NCBI GenBank assembly: GCA_005787645.1
Contig: SYAM01000062.1
Coordinates: 1 to 18,014 of the forward strand
Reading direction: 5' to 3'
Length of the DNA stretch: 18,014 bases
Origin: Actinomycetota bacterium
Lineage (GTDB): Bacteria; Actinomycetota; Actinomycetes; Nanopelagicales; Nanopelagicaceae
Positions 6,563 to 13,321 of the stretch are shown one piece after another (position 1 is the first letter of the stretch; every line of letters starts with the position of its first letter). The translations under genes were made by a program, and so were the position numbers. Under the pieces are notes generated by a model that saw nothing but the letters and a program-made list of their open reading frames with translations, was not told the origin of the DNA and ran no database searches.

Positions 6563-8570
6563 GAGGCGCCTTTCATCACTCATCACACTGACGCTTGCAC
6601 TGTCAGTCACACCTATGCAAGCAAAAGCGGCAGAAGTTCCCAGTCGCTTCGAATTTCGTGGCGCTGGGTACGGGCACGGGGTTGGTATGAGCCAGTTTGG
6701 GGCATACGGACAAGCCCTTGAAGGCAAGAGCGGGCCAGAGATTGCGACCTATTACTACCCTGGAACGACAATCGCGACTGTCGATGATTCATCATTTGTG
6801 CGGATTAATATTGCAGACAAAGTTGCGACCGTTGGATTTAGCGCCGAAGCCTCCACCGGAAGCGCGCAACCGATGAGAATCTATAGTGGCGATTTACCAC
6901 CAGAGCTTTCAACTGCTGAACAAACTTTTGTTGAAGTACCCATTGGGGGAGAAGTGATTTTCTCCGCACTTAGCGGAACAATGATCATCTCCATTCTTGA
7001 TCCAATAACTAAACAAGCAACAACTCTTCCTTCAGGAACAATATGGACTTTGCGTTGGTCGGGTACTAACGCTTTTCCAGGGGAGCAAAACATCATCAAG
7101 ATGAGGCAAGGTTCAGTAATCCGTCGATATAAGTATGGACAAGTTCAAATTAAATTTATTCCACCAGTCTTGCCAGCAATTCAAGGTTCAATCATCGCCA
7201 CTACCACCCTTCGGATTCATAGCGAGTACCTAAGGGGAATTGGCGAGGTTCCATCCTCGTGGCCGAGTGCTGCACTGGAAGCGCAGGTGATTACCGCCCG
7301 CTCCTTTGCTTTGTCGAAGGCGAGCATTTACCGAAAAAGTTGCGACTGTAATCTCTATTCCACCGTACAAGATCAGAACTTTGTTGGATATTCTAAAGAG
7401 AGCGAACCGATTTACGGACAAAAATGGGTTGATGCGATTACTGCAACCGAGCCTGAGCCAAGCAAGGGACTTGCGATCACCTACAACGGAAAAGTGATAG
7501 CGACGTATTACGCATCTTCAACTGGTGGAATTACCCAGGATGTTGCTGAGGTATGGGGAACTCCTGTTCCCTATCTCGTTCCGGTCCCCGATCCATGGAG
7601 TCTAGATCCCTTGATAAACCCCACCTTTAGTTCGTGGGTGCGACAGGTCAAGCAAGCAGATATGGCAAAAGCATTCGCTTTACCTGATGTCCTCAGGTAT
7701 GAAGTCACTGCTCGCACCAAGGCGGGTGGAGTAAAGGCAGTGGTTGCCTTCAGTTCAAATGGCAAGAGCGCAGAATTAACCGGAGAAAAGTTCCGCTCGA
7801 GATTACAACTACCCTCCACTTGGATTTCGCGCTCTGTAAACCGTGTCACTGGAGAGAGCTCTGATTCGATTGCGATTGCAGTAGCGAGGAATAACTTTCC
7901 AAGCGCAAGAAGTGCGGTCTTAGTTAACTTCGATAAAGATCCTTCTGGTGCACTTGTCGGAATGGCTTACGGGAATAAGGTACAACTGCCGGTTCTCAAC
8001 GTCAGCGCTAATGATTTAAGTTCGCAAACACTAAAAGAATTAGCACGGAGGAAGATTTCATCGGTTGTGCTTATTGGCAGGACCGGCGCTCTTCCTAGTC
8101 GGGCAGCGCTAGCAAAGCGAAAGTTGAAAGAGGTTAGATTTGAAGGGCGCAATGAGATCGAATTGAGTGAAAACGTGTTTGCACAACTCTCTGGTGAGCC
8201 AATAATCCTCATCGCAAGTGAGCGAAATGTCATGCTTGCCGATGCCAGCAGGATCATGGCATCAGATCGGCCAATTGTGTGGAGCAAGGACTATGAGCCC
8301 TCATCAACAGTCGAGGCGCTGCTCACCGAACGCAATGTTCCGGGGGTCTTTTACGGTGATATTCCGTCCTACAGATTTCCCTCTCGGGTCGTCATCACTC
8401 GTTCGGCAACTTCAGCACTTATAGCCTCTACTTGGCAATCACCAGTTCTGTTTGCAGATGGAACGGAGATAGAGCGCACTTTGGAGATCATCAGAGAGTT
8501 TCCCAATATTGCGGCAATTACCGTGATGGATAAAGATCTGACTTTGGAACCTTTTCAGACTCTTAGTTAG
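6549..8570 (+). CDS. secreted SpoIID/LytB-domain protein with CWB2-like C-terminal region
   Basis: Probable exported cell-wall protein; SpoIID relatives are lytic transglycosylases or amidase enhancers acting on peptidoglycan. The 673-aa product has a signal peptide (basic KMYKRR, hydrophobic LITLTLALSV, cleavage near QAKAAE, about residue 28). The GAGYGHGVGMSQFGAYGQA motif sits at 38-56, ahead of the core domain at about 215-430 (YLRGIGEVPSSWPSAALEAQ near 227-246, ITARSFAL 248-255, CDC at 265-267, YYASSTGG 320-327). Residues about 440-670 resemble divergent cell-wall-binding repeat 2 (VVLIGRTGALPSRAAL, PIILIAS). This part is less certain. The first six codons overlap the ATPase gene, which ties it to the polysaccharide export operon. 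An ATG at 6555 is an alternative start. Its stop overlaps the convergent dapD stop by 8 bp. Confidence 0.87.
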   Translation: MKMYKRRLSSLITLTLALSVTPMQAKAAEVPSRFEFRGAGYGHGVGMSQFGAYGQALEGKSGPEIATYYYPGTTIATVDDSSFVRINIADKVATVGFSAEASTGSAQPMRIYSGDLPPELSTAEQTFVEVPIGGEVIFSALSGTMIISILDPITKQATTLPSGTIWTLRWSGTNAFPGEQNIIKMRQGSVIRRYKYGQVQIKFIPPVLPAIQGSIIATTTLRIHSEYLRGIGEVPSSWPSAALEAQVITARSFALSKASIYRKSCDCNLYSTVQDQNFVGYSKESEPIYGQKWVDAITATEPEPSKGLAITYNGKVIATYYASSTGGITQDVAEVWGTPVPYLVPVPDPWSLDPLINPTFSSWVRQVKQADMAKAFALPDVLRYEVTARTKAGGVKAVVAFSSNGKSAELTGEKFRSRLQLPSTWISRSVNRVTGESSDSIAIAVARNNFPSARSAVLVNFDKDPSGALVGMAYGNKVQLPVLNVSANDLSSQTLKELARRKISSVVLIGRTGALPSRAALAKRKLKEVRFEGRNEIELSENVFAQLSGEPIILIASERNVMLADASRIMASDRPIVWSKDYEPSSTVEALLTERNVPGVFYGDIPSYRFPSRVVITRSATSALIASTWQSPVLFADGTEIERTLEIIREFPNIAAITVMDKDLTLEPFQTLS

Positions 8571-9477
8571 CGTGTAGAACGGAATTGAGTCCGCCCCAAT
8601 CTCCCTCTTTTGGAAGAGCCTCAATAGCACCGCTTCGAGAATTCCGGCGAAACAATAGATTATGCGCTCCTGAGAGTGCGCGCGCCTTAACGATCTCTCC
8701 ATCAGGGAGAGTGACTTTAGATGCTGCCGTTAAGTAAAGACCGGCCTCGACGACACAGTTGTCACCGAGTGCGATTCCTAAGCCGGAGTTAGCGCCAAGG
8801 AGAGTTTTCTCTCCGATCGAAATCACCTCTTTGCCACCGCCAGAGAGAGTGCCCATGATTGAAGCGCCACCGCCGATATCTGAACCATCGCCAACAACGA
8901 CTCCAGCAGATATTCGCCCCTCGACCATTGATGTGCCCAATGTCCCAGCATTGAAATTGACGAAACCTTCATGCATGACTGTCGTTCCACTTGCCAAGTG
9001 CGCGCCCAACCGAACTCGATCAGCATCGGCAATTCTTACCCCGCTGGGGATGACGTAATCGACCATGCGAGGGAATTTATCCACTCCGAAAACGCTCACA
9101 TGTCCCTGCTTCATGAGCGCTGCTCGAGTCATTTCAAAATCTTCATTGAGGCATGGCCCTCGATTTGTCCATACAACATTGGGTAGTAAACCGAAGATCC
9201 CATCTAATGACTGGCCATGTGGTTTGACTAGTCGATGGGAGAGTAAATGTAAGCGAAGGTAGACATCCTCTGTCGAGGTTGGTGCCTTAGTGATATCGAT
9301 TTCAAGTTCGATAGCTTTTTTACTGACTTTTCTCTCGCTCTCATCACCGCAAAGGTGTGCCAACTCAGGTCTCGTAGCATTCGACAGCGGGCCAAGATGT
9401 GGTTGCGGGAACCAGACATCCAGAACTGTGCCATTAGATGCCACTGTTACTAATCCGATACCGGAGGCGCTCGTCAT
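8563..9477 (-). CDS. dapD: 2,3,4,5-tetrahydropyridine-2,6-dicarboxylate N-succinyltransferase (actinobacterial DapD)
   Basis: Uses succinyl-CoA to acylate tetrahydrodipicolinate in the diaminopimelate/lysine pathway; a cytosolic trimer. The 304-aa protein has the actinobacterial N-terminal domain (ASGIGLVTVASNGTVLDVWFP at 4-24) and a left-handed beta-helix of hexapeptide repeats from about 140. The conserved catalytic region is VMHEGFVNFNAGTLGTSMVEGRIS (167-190), with the probable catalytic Glu186, then GDGSDIGGGASIMGTLSGGG. The open frame extends 14 codons upstream to 9519, but MTSASGIGL matches the family N-terminus, and a -10-like hexamer 6 nt before 9477 supports that start. It is monocistronic here and divergent from the LOG gene. 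Confidence 0.95.
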   Translation of the reverse strand: MTSASGIGLVTVASNGTVLDVWFPQPHLGPLSNATRPELAHLCGDESERKVSKKAIELEIDITKAPTSTEDVYLRLHLLSHRLVKPHGQSLDGIFGLLPNVVWTNRGPCLNEDFEMTRAALMKQGHVSVFGVDKFPRMVDYVIPSGVRIADADRVRLGAHLASGTTVMHEGFVNFNAGTLGTSMVEGRISAGVVVGDGSDIGGGASIMGTLSGGGKEVISIGEKTLLGANSGLGIALGDNCVVEAGLYLTAASKVTLPDGEIVKARALSGAHNLLFRRNSRSGAIEALPKEGDWGGLNSVLHAN

Positions 9478-9483
9478 GAGTAC

Positions 9484-9489
9484 ACCGTA
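9484..9489 (-). promoter_or_regulatory. -10 element of dapD, leaderless configuration
   Basis: On the minus strand TACGGT (TANNNT) ends 6 nt before the dapD ATG at 9477, which would place transcription initiation on or beside the start codon. No Shine-Dalgarno is visible. The same hexamer at the same distance precedes the aminopeptidase gene. Confidence 0.55.
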
Positions 9490-9501
9490 CCGCTTTACCC
9501 G

Positions 9502-9507
9502 TATCCT
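9502..9507 (+). promoter_or_regulatory. -10 element of the LOG-family gene, leaderless configuration
   Basis: TATCCT ends 6 nt before the GTG start at 9514, matching the TANNNT pattern. There is no convincing Shine-Dalgarno in GAGCGG. It lies 12 bp from the oppositely directed dapD -10. Confidence 0.5.
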
Positions 9508-9513
9508 GAGCGG

Positions 9514-10053
9514 GTGCATATCGCGGTTTATTGTTCGGCCTCAGAAAATATTGCTCCAGAGCATATTGAGTTAGCTGGAGAACTCGGCGCTGCCATCGCA
9601 CGAAGGCAATGGTCCCTTGTCTGGGGTGGTGGCCAGATTTCGATGATGGGGGCAGTCTCGAAAGCATGTCGCGAACTGGGAGGTGAGACTATCGGCGTTA
9701 TTCCGCAACGTTTAGCCGAATATGAATTTGCCGATCATCAAGCAACCGAATTACATGTAGTCGATGATATGAGAGTACGCAAGGCGCTACTCGATCAATT
9801 TTCAGATGCCTTTATCACCTTGCCTGGCGGAGCCGGAACGATGGAAGAGTTCTTCGAAATTTGGGTCGGACGCTCTCTGGGTTTTCACGAGAAGCCAGTG
9901 ATTATTTTGGATCCAACTGGATTCTATAAGCCACTCCGAGACTTCATTGAGCACTTAGCAAGCCAAGGATTTCTCAAGCCACATCAACTCAATCATATTA
10001 TTTGGACTTTCACTATCGAAGAAGCGCTCGATGCCTGCATCCGAAATTCTTAG
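9514..10053 (+). CDS. LOG-family (TIGR00730) protein, probable cytokinin riboside 5'-monophosphate phosphoribohydrolase
   Basis: Rossmann-fold protein of the LOG / "lysine decarboxylase-like" family; characterised members hydrolyse N6-modified or plain nucleoside monophosphates to free base and ribose 5-phosphate. The 179-aa protein has the N-terminal strand IAVYCSAS, a VWGGGQISMMGAVS loop (36-49), VIPQRL, MRVRK (86-90) and the catalytic LPGGAGTMEE motif (103-112), all diagnostic. The length is usual. It starts with GTG at 9514, 36 bp from the divergent dapD start; a LOG gene near dapD is also seen in mycobacteria (Rv1205, from memory). The true substrate in this organism is unknown. Its last 23 bp overlap the MFS gene. 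Confidence 0.9.
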   Translation: MHIAVYCSASENIAPEHIELAGELGAAIARRQWSLVWGGGQISMMGAVSKACRELGGETIGVIPQRLAEYEFADHQATELHVVDDMRVRKALLDQFSDAFITLPGGAGTMEEFFEIWVGRSLGFHEKPVIILDPTGFYKPLRDFIEHLASQGFLKPHQLNHIIWTFTIEEALDACIRNS

Positions 10054-11260
10054 TGATATCCGTGCACTGACACGGTATGACGGGTTCACCAAGTTAGCAT
10101 CAGCGCGATTTATCTCTAATCTCGGCAATGGAATCACTCCGATCGCTTTATCTTTTGGGGTACTTGGTCTGCCAAATGGCTCTGCCTCACAACTAAGTTT
10201 GGTCCTTGGTTCGCAAATGATTCCACTCTTGCTTTTTATGCTTTTTGGTGGAGTTGTAGGCGACCGCTATAAACGAAATAAGATTGTCGGCGGCTCTGAC
10301 ATTCTAGGTAGCGCCTTCGTGATGGTGAGCGCAATGAGTTTCATCTTTGGTTTCGTCTCAATCCCTCTGCTGTGTGTGATGGGAGCGCTCTTTGGCGTAC
10401 TCAATGCGCTTTGGTGGCCAGCATTTTCAGGGGTATTGCCGGAGATCCTTCCCAAAGAGGAGCTCCAACGGGGAAATAGTGTTATTGGTTTATTAACCAA
10501 TTTTGGTTATACCGGTGGCGCGCTACTTGGAGGAGTACTTGTAGCGGTTGCGGGTTCAGGGTGGGCGCTTGCTGTTGATGCGCTTAGTTTCTTCGCTGCA
10601 GGTGTCTTGGTGTGGACAATCAATTTACCCATGATCTCTCGAGATGACAGTGGCACGATGTTTCATCAACTACGGGCTGGTTGGCGCGAATTCATCTCAC
10701 ATAAGTGGGTGGTTTCTGTTGTCGTTTCTTTCACCTTCATCAATCTCGCTTATGAATCAACCCTCGGAGTTCTAGGACCGCTAGCAATCAAGGAGAGCGG
10801 ATATGGACCCCGTGAATGGTCTCTAATTTTAGCTGTTTCGACGGCAGGAATGATTGTTACAGGCCTTGCCTTACTCCGCTTCACCTTGAGTAAACCGATG
10901 ATCTACGGAATTACTCCCATGCTCTTCATGAGCGCCTGGATTTTCTCCATAACATTTGTAAGTAATCTCTGGGTCCCGATAGTGATATCTTTTTTTGCTG
11001 GTGTGGCAATCGAGATTTTCTATGTTGCATGGAGCACCTCGATGCAACATAATATCCCGGAAGAATCCTATTCACGCGTTGTTTCATATGATGCTTTGGG
11101 TTCCTATGCATTAGCGCCAATTGGTTTGATTTTCATCGGCCCACTTGCTGAGCAGATTGGTACAAAAAATGCGCTTTTCATACTCGCCGCATTAGTATTT
11201 GTTGCAACAGTAAGCGCTCTCTCGGTACGAGAAGTTCGGATGGTGCGAAATAAAACTTGA
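10031..11260 (+). CDS. major facilitator superfamily transporter (MFS_3/EntS-like exporter)
   Basis: Predicted integral-membrane exporter of about 12 helices (409 aa). The sequence shows regularly spaced hydrophobic segments, and the loop between helices 2 and 3 carries the MFS motif A form GGVVGDRYKRNKIVG (about residues 74-88). The overall pattern, including WWPAFSGVLPEILPKEELQRGNSVIGL, is that of the EntS/MFS_3 group, whose members export siderophores, drugs or macrolides. Substrate specificity cannot be read from the sequence. The ATG at 10031 lies inside the LOG gene, suggesting translational coupling, though a functional link between the two is only inference. It ends 13 bp before the first ATG of the SRPBCC gene. 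Confidence 0.9.
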   Translation: MPASEILSDIRALTRYDGFTKLASARFISNLGNGITPIALSFGVLGLPNGSASQLSLVLGSQMIPLLLFMLFGGVVGDRYKRNKIVGGSDILGSAFVMVSAMSFIFGFVSIPLLCVMGALFGVLNALWWPAFSGVLPEILPKEELQRGNSVIGLLTNFGYTGGALLGGVLVAVAGSGWALAVDALSFFAAGVLVWTINLPMISRDDSGTMFHQLRAGWREFISHKWVVSVVVSFTFINLAYESTLGVLGPLAIKESGYGPREWSLILAVSTAGMIVTGLALLRFTLSKPMIYGITPMLFMSAWIFSITFVSNLWVPIVISFFAGVAIEIFYVAWSTSMQHNIPEESYSRVVSYDALGSYALAPIGLIFIGPLAEQIGTKNALFILAALVFVATVSALSVREVRMVRNKT

Positions 11261-11273
11261 ATTCACGCTCATA

Positions 11274-11672
11274 ATGAATGCTCCAATCCAAAAAATCTGG
11301 GATGCGATTGCCGATTGGACCTCTCAAGGGGAGTGGATGTTGGCAACCCGTGTGGATCTACTTGAGGATCGCGGTGGGGTGGGCACGAGAATTGCGGCAT
11401 TTACCGGAGTGCTTCCTAGTCGTGCTCTGTTGGGCATCTGGGATCACATGGAGGTGCTCACATGGGAGCCACCACATCGCTGTGATGTGCTCCACTACGG
11501 CAGGTGGCTTCGCGGAACGGGCTACTTTCAGTTAGAGGCGCTCGATTCTGCCCACACCCGATTTACATGGAATGAAGAGTTAACTGGAGCGCTCGCAACC
11601 CTAATAAAACCTGGCCTTGCGCTGGGGGTTTGGCTCAGCCTGCACCGCTTTGCCCGCCAGATGCGGAGATAA
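11274..11672 (+). CDS. SRPBCC / START-like (polyketide cyclase type) protein, start uncertain
   Basis: Small ligand-binding-fold protein of 132 aa from the first ATG. NAPIQKIWDAIADWTSQGEWM (from residue 2) is the typical SRPBCC first strand end and helix, followed by VGTRIAAFTG, MEVLTWEPPHRCDVLHYG and FTWNEELTG strands and a C-terminal helix. No ligand or reaction is predictable. The reading frame continues open upstream through the MFS stop, and the codons just before the ATG read IKLEFTLI, which looks like the family's first beta strand. No ATG, GTG or TTG occurs in that stretch and no Shine-Dalgarno precedes 11274, so the annotated N-terminus may be short. It is the third gene of the LOG-MFS-SRPBCC run. 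Confidence 0.78.
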   Translation: MNAPIQKIWDAIADWTSQGEWMLATRVDLLEDRGGVGTRIAAFTGVLPSRALLGIWDHMEVLTWEPPHRCDVLHYGRWLRGTGYFQLEALDSAHTRFTWNEELTGALATLIKPGLALGVWLSLHRFARQMRR

Positions 11673-11724
11673 TCTGGTCAGTATCTGGCGAATCAAGCCT
11701 TAAGGATTTACCAAGGTTTGGAGG

Positions 11725-11730
11725 TAACCT
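11725..11730 (+). promoter_or_regulatory. -10 element of the sigma-region-4-like gene, inside an inverted repeat
   Basis: TAACCT ends 7 nt before the ATG at 11738 and fits TANNNT. It overlaps GAGGT-A-ACCTC (11721-11731), a perfect 5+1+5 inverted repeat that could be an operator. GGAGG at 11720-11724 could instead be a Shine-Dalgarno, but its 13-nt spacing is long. Confidence 0.4.
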
Positions 11731-11737
11731 CACCAAT

Positions 11738-11938
11738 ATGAGCCCCTTTCTCGACTTGCTCGAGCGCCTACCGGAGGAGGAGAGAACAATTCTCACCCTG
11801 GTCTATCTGCAGCGCCGCTCGATATCTGAGATTGCCGGGCTGCTCTCTGTCCCAGAGCGGGCTGTATTGGTGGTGTTGGAACGGGGGCGGGCTCGGATTG
11901 AAGCCCTAATTTCCCAGGCTGGCGAGAGTGCGAGATAA
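11738..11938 (+). CDS. small sigma-70 region 4-like helix-turn-helix protein
   Basis: A 66-aa protein made almost only of a sigma region 4 fold: LLERLPEEERTILTLVYLQR (7-26) is the entry helix, SISEIAGLLSVPERAVLVVLERGRARI (28-54) the helix-turn-helix. The fold normally recognises the -35 element and binds the RNA polymerase beta flap. Regions 1-3 are absent and no sigma region 2 lies nearby, so it cannot act as a classical sigma factor by itself. It may be a transcriptional regulator or a reduced relic. The frame is open from 11630, but those codons overlap the SRPBCC gene out of frame; the ATG at 11738 fits both the fold and the upstream -10. It ends 7 bp before the DUF3117 gene. Confidence 0.72.
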   Translation: MSPFLDLLERLPEEERTILTLVYLQRRSISEIAGLLSVPERAVLVVLERGRARIEALISQAGESAR

Positions 11939-11939
11939 T
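11934..11939 (+). promoter_or_regulatory. -10 element of the DUF3117 gene, leaderless configuration
   Basis: GATAAT matches TATAAT at five of six positions and ends 6 nt before the ATG at 11946. No Shine-Dalgarno is present in the 7-bp gap after the preceding gene. Confidence 0.5.
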
Positions 11940-11945
11940 TCGGGA

Positions 11946-12125
11946 ATGGCCGCTATGAAACCCCGAACCGGTGATGGTCCTATGGAGGTCACCAAGGAGA
12001 ACCGGAGCCTGGTGATGCGTGTGCCGCTCGAGGGTGGCGGACGTTTGGTAGTCGAACTCAATGCTGATGAAGCCAACCGACTTTCCGAGTGCCTTTCTGC
12101 TGCCGTAGCGCTTGTCAAAAAATAG
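11946..12125 (+). CDS. DUF3117 family protein
   Basis: A 59-aa protein of the short, strongly conserved actinobacterial DUF3117 family (Rv1211 in M. tuberculosis, from memory). MAAMKPRTGDGPMEVTKENR followed by VMRVPLEGGGRLVVEL is nearly the family consensus; the ending LSECLSAAVALVKK is a few residues longer than the usual form. The function is unknown; the predicted fold is a small beta structure with a C-terminal helix, no signal peptide and no membrane segment. The frame opens six codons earlier at 11928, but MAAMKPRTGDGP is the family start. The last 14 bp overlap the TTG start of nhaA. Confidence 0.93.
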   Translation: MAAMKPRTGDGPMEVTKENRSLVMRVPLEGGGRLVVELNADEANRLSECLSAAVALVKK

Positions 12126-13302
12126 ATTCGCTCCGTTTCGAGATTTCCTCGAAAGAGAGAGTTCCTCCGGAATCCTTTTACTCGCAGCAGCAACTCTTGG
12201 TTTGCTCATTGCAAACTCACCGTTTGCCGATCCGTATTTTAAAACCCTAGATCTTTCGTTCTCGCTCAAATCCCTTGGGATTGATATAGAACTCACCATT
12301 CTCAAATTGATCAACTATGGATTGATGACGATTTTCTTCTTCGTCGTTGGTCTTGAGATTAAACGGGAACTAACCTCTGGACAGCTCTCTGAAATTCGTA
12401 AGGCCGCCGCACCTTTCTTTGCAGCGATAGGTGGAATGGCGATACCGGCTCTGATTTACCTTGCCATCGCGGGATCAACCGCTCCGGAAGGGTGGGCGAT
12501 CCCGGTTGCAACCGATATTGCTTTAGCCGTAGGAATTCTTGCACTGATGGGTTCACGGGCTACAGATGGTTTGAAAACTTTCCTATTGGCACTTGCAGTT
12601 ATCGATGATATCGGTGCAATTATTATCATCGCTTTCGTTTTTTCAGCTGGCGCTATCTTTTCATGGTTACTTGCCGCACTCGGAGCAACTCTTGCGGTTC
12701 TGGTTTTACAGAGAATCGGAGTGATGAAGAGTTATATATATGCAATTGTGGGACTTTTACTCTGGTTTAGTTTATATAAGGCAGGAGTGCACCCAACCCT
12801 TGCCGGTGTAATCATGGGTTTACTTACTCCAGCAACGACAATCACCGATAGCAGATTTGAAGATGTTGAAGATGGCACACTGACACTTGTCGAGAAATTA
12901 CAACGCAACTTCCATCGCTTTTCGGCATTTTTTGTGGTGCCACTTTTCGCATTCGCAAACTCTGGCGTGGTCATCTCTGCCTCTGCGATGAATGCAGCAT
13001 TCACATCACCCATCGCTTGGGGAATCGTCGCAGGTTTAGTGGTGGGTAAGCCGCTTGGCATTTTTCTTACCGCAAAGGCAGCCGTTGCTGCACGGGTGGC
13101 GCAACTGCCACCACAAACGGCCAATAGCGCTCTTGTCGCAGTCGGCAGCACCGCGGGGATCGGATTCACTGTTGCGATTTTCATCGCGAAGTTGGCATTT
13201 ACCGAGCCCGAACTTCAGGATCTCGCAGTTATCGCAGTGATGGCCGGTTCGCTCATAAGTGGCGTTATCGGGGTAGCGTTCTTTCGCTTGCTCCGCCATT
13301 GA
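12112..13302 (+). CDS. nhaA: Na+/H+ antiporter NhaA
   Basis: Electrogenic membrane antiporter exchanging Na+ (or Li+) for protons, used in sodium and pH homeostasis. The 396-aa protein matches NhaA over its whole length (E. coli 388 aa): SSSGILLLAAATLGLLIANS in helix I, FFFVVGLEIKRE in helix II, VATDIALAVGIL with Asp135 in helix IV, LAVIDDIGAIIIIA with the ion-binding pair Asp165-Asp166 in helix V, and GKPLGIF with Lys313 in helix X. All the key charged residues are present, so it should be functional. The start is a TTG inside the DUF3117 gene; no Shine-Dalgarno was seen, which suggests translational coupling. A start at a downstream ATG would remove helix I, so the TTG is preferred. Confidence 0.95.
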   Translation: MSKNRFAPFRDFLERESSSGILLLAAATLGLLIANSPFADPYFKTLDLSFSLKSLGIDIELTILKLINYGLMTIFFFVVGLEIKRELTSGQLSEIRKAAAPFFAAIGGMAIPALIYLAIAGSTAPEGWAIPVATDIALAVGILALMGSRATDGLKTFLLALAVIDDIGAIIIIAFVFSAGAIFSWLLAALGATLAVLVLQRIGVMKSYIYAIVGLLLWFSLYKAGVHPTLAGVIMGLLTPATTITDSRFEDVEDGTLTLVEKLQRNFHRFSAFFVVPLFAFANSGVVISASAMNAAFTSPIAWGIVAGLVVGKPLGIFLTAKAAVAARVAQLPPQTANSALVAVGSTAGIGFTVAIFIAKLAFTEPELQDLAVIAVMAGSLISGVIGVAFFRLLRH

Positions 13303-13309
13303 CAGGCGC

Positions 13310-13315
13310 TACGGT
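13310..13315 (+). promoter_or_regulatory. -10 element of the aminopeptidase gene, leaderless configuration
   Basis: TACGGT, identical to the dapD hexamer, ends 6 nt before the GTG at 13322. TTGCTC at 13288-13293, with a 16-nt spacer, is a weak -35 candidate. No Shine-Dalgarno lies in TAGCAA. Both elements overlap or just follow the 3' end of nhaA. Confidence 0.55.
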
Positions 13316-13321
13316 TAGCAA

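Noticed and set aside
9478..9519. 14-codon N-terminal extension of DapD
   Set aside because: It would overlap the divergent LOG gene's start, is basic and unlike DapD N-termini, and the TACGGT hexamer fits the shorter start.
11984..11997. 14-bp identical sequence GGAGGTCACCAAGG, also at 16701-16714
   Set aside because: Both copies encode the same short peptide context (EVTK) in unrelated conserved genes; two copies 4.7 kb apart with no flanking similarity are best explained by coincidence.
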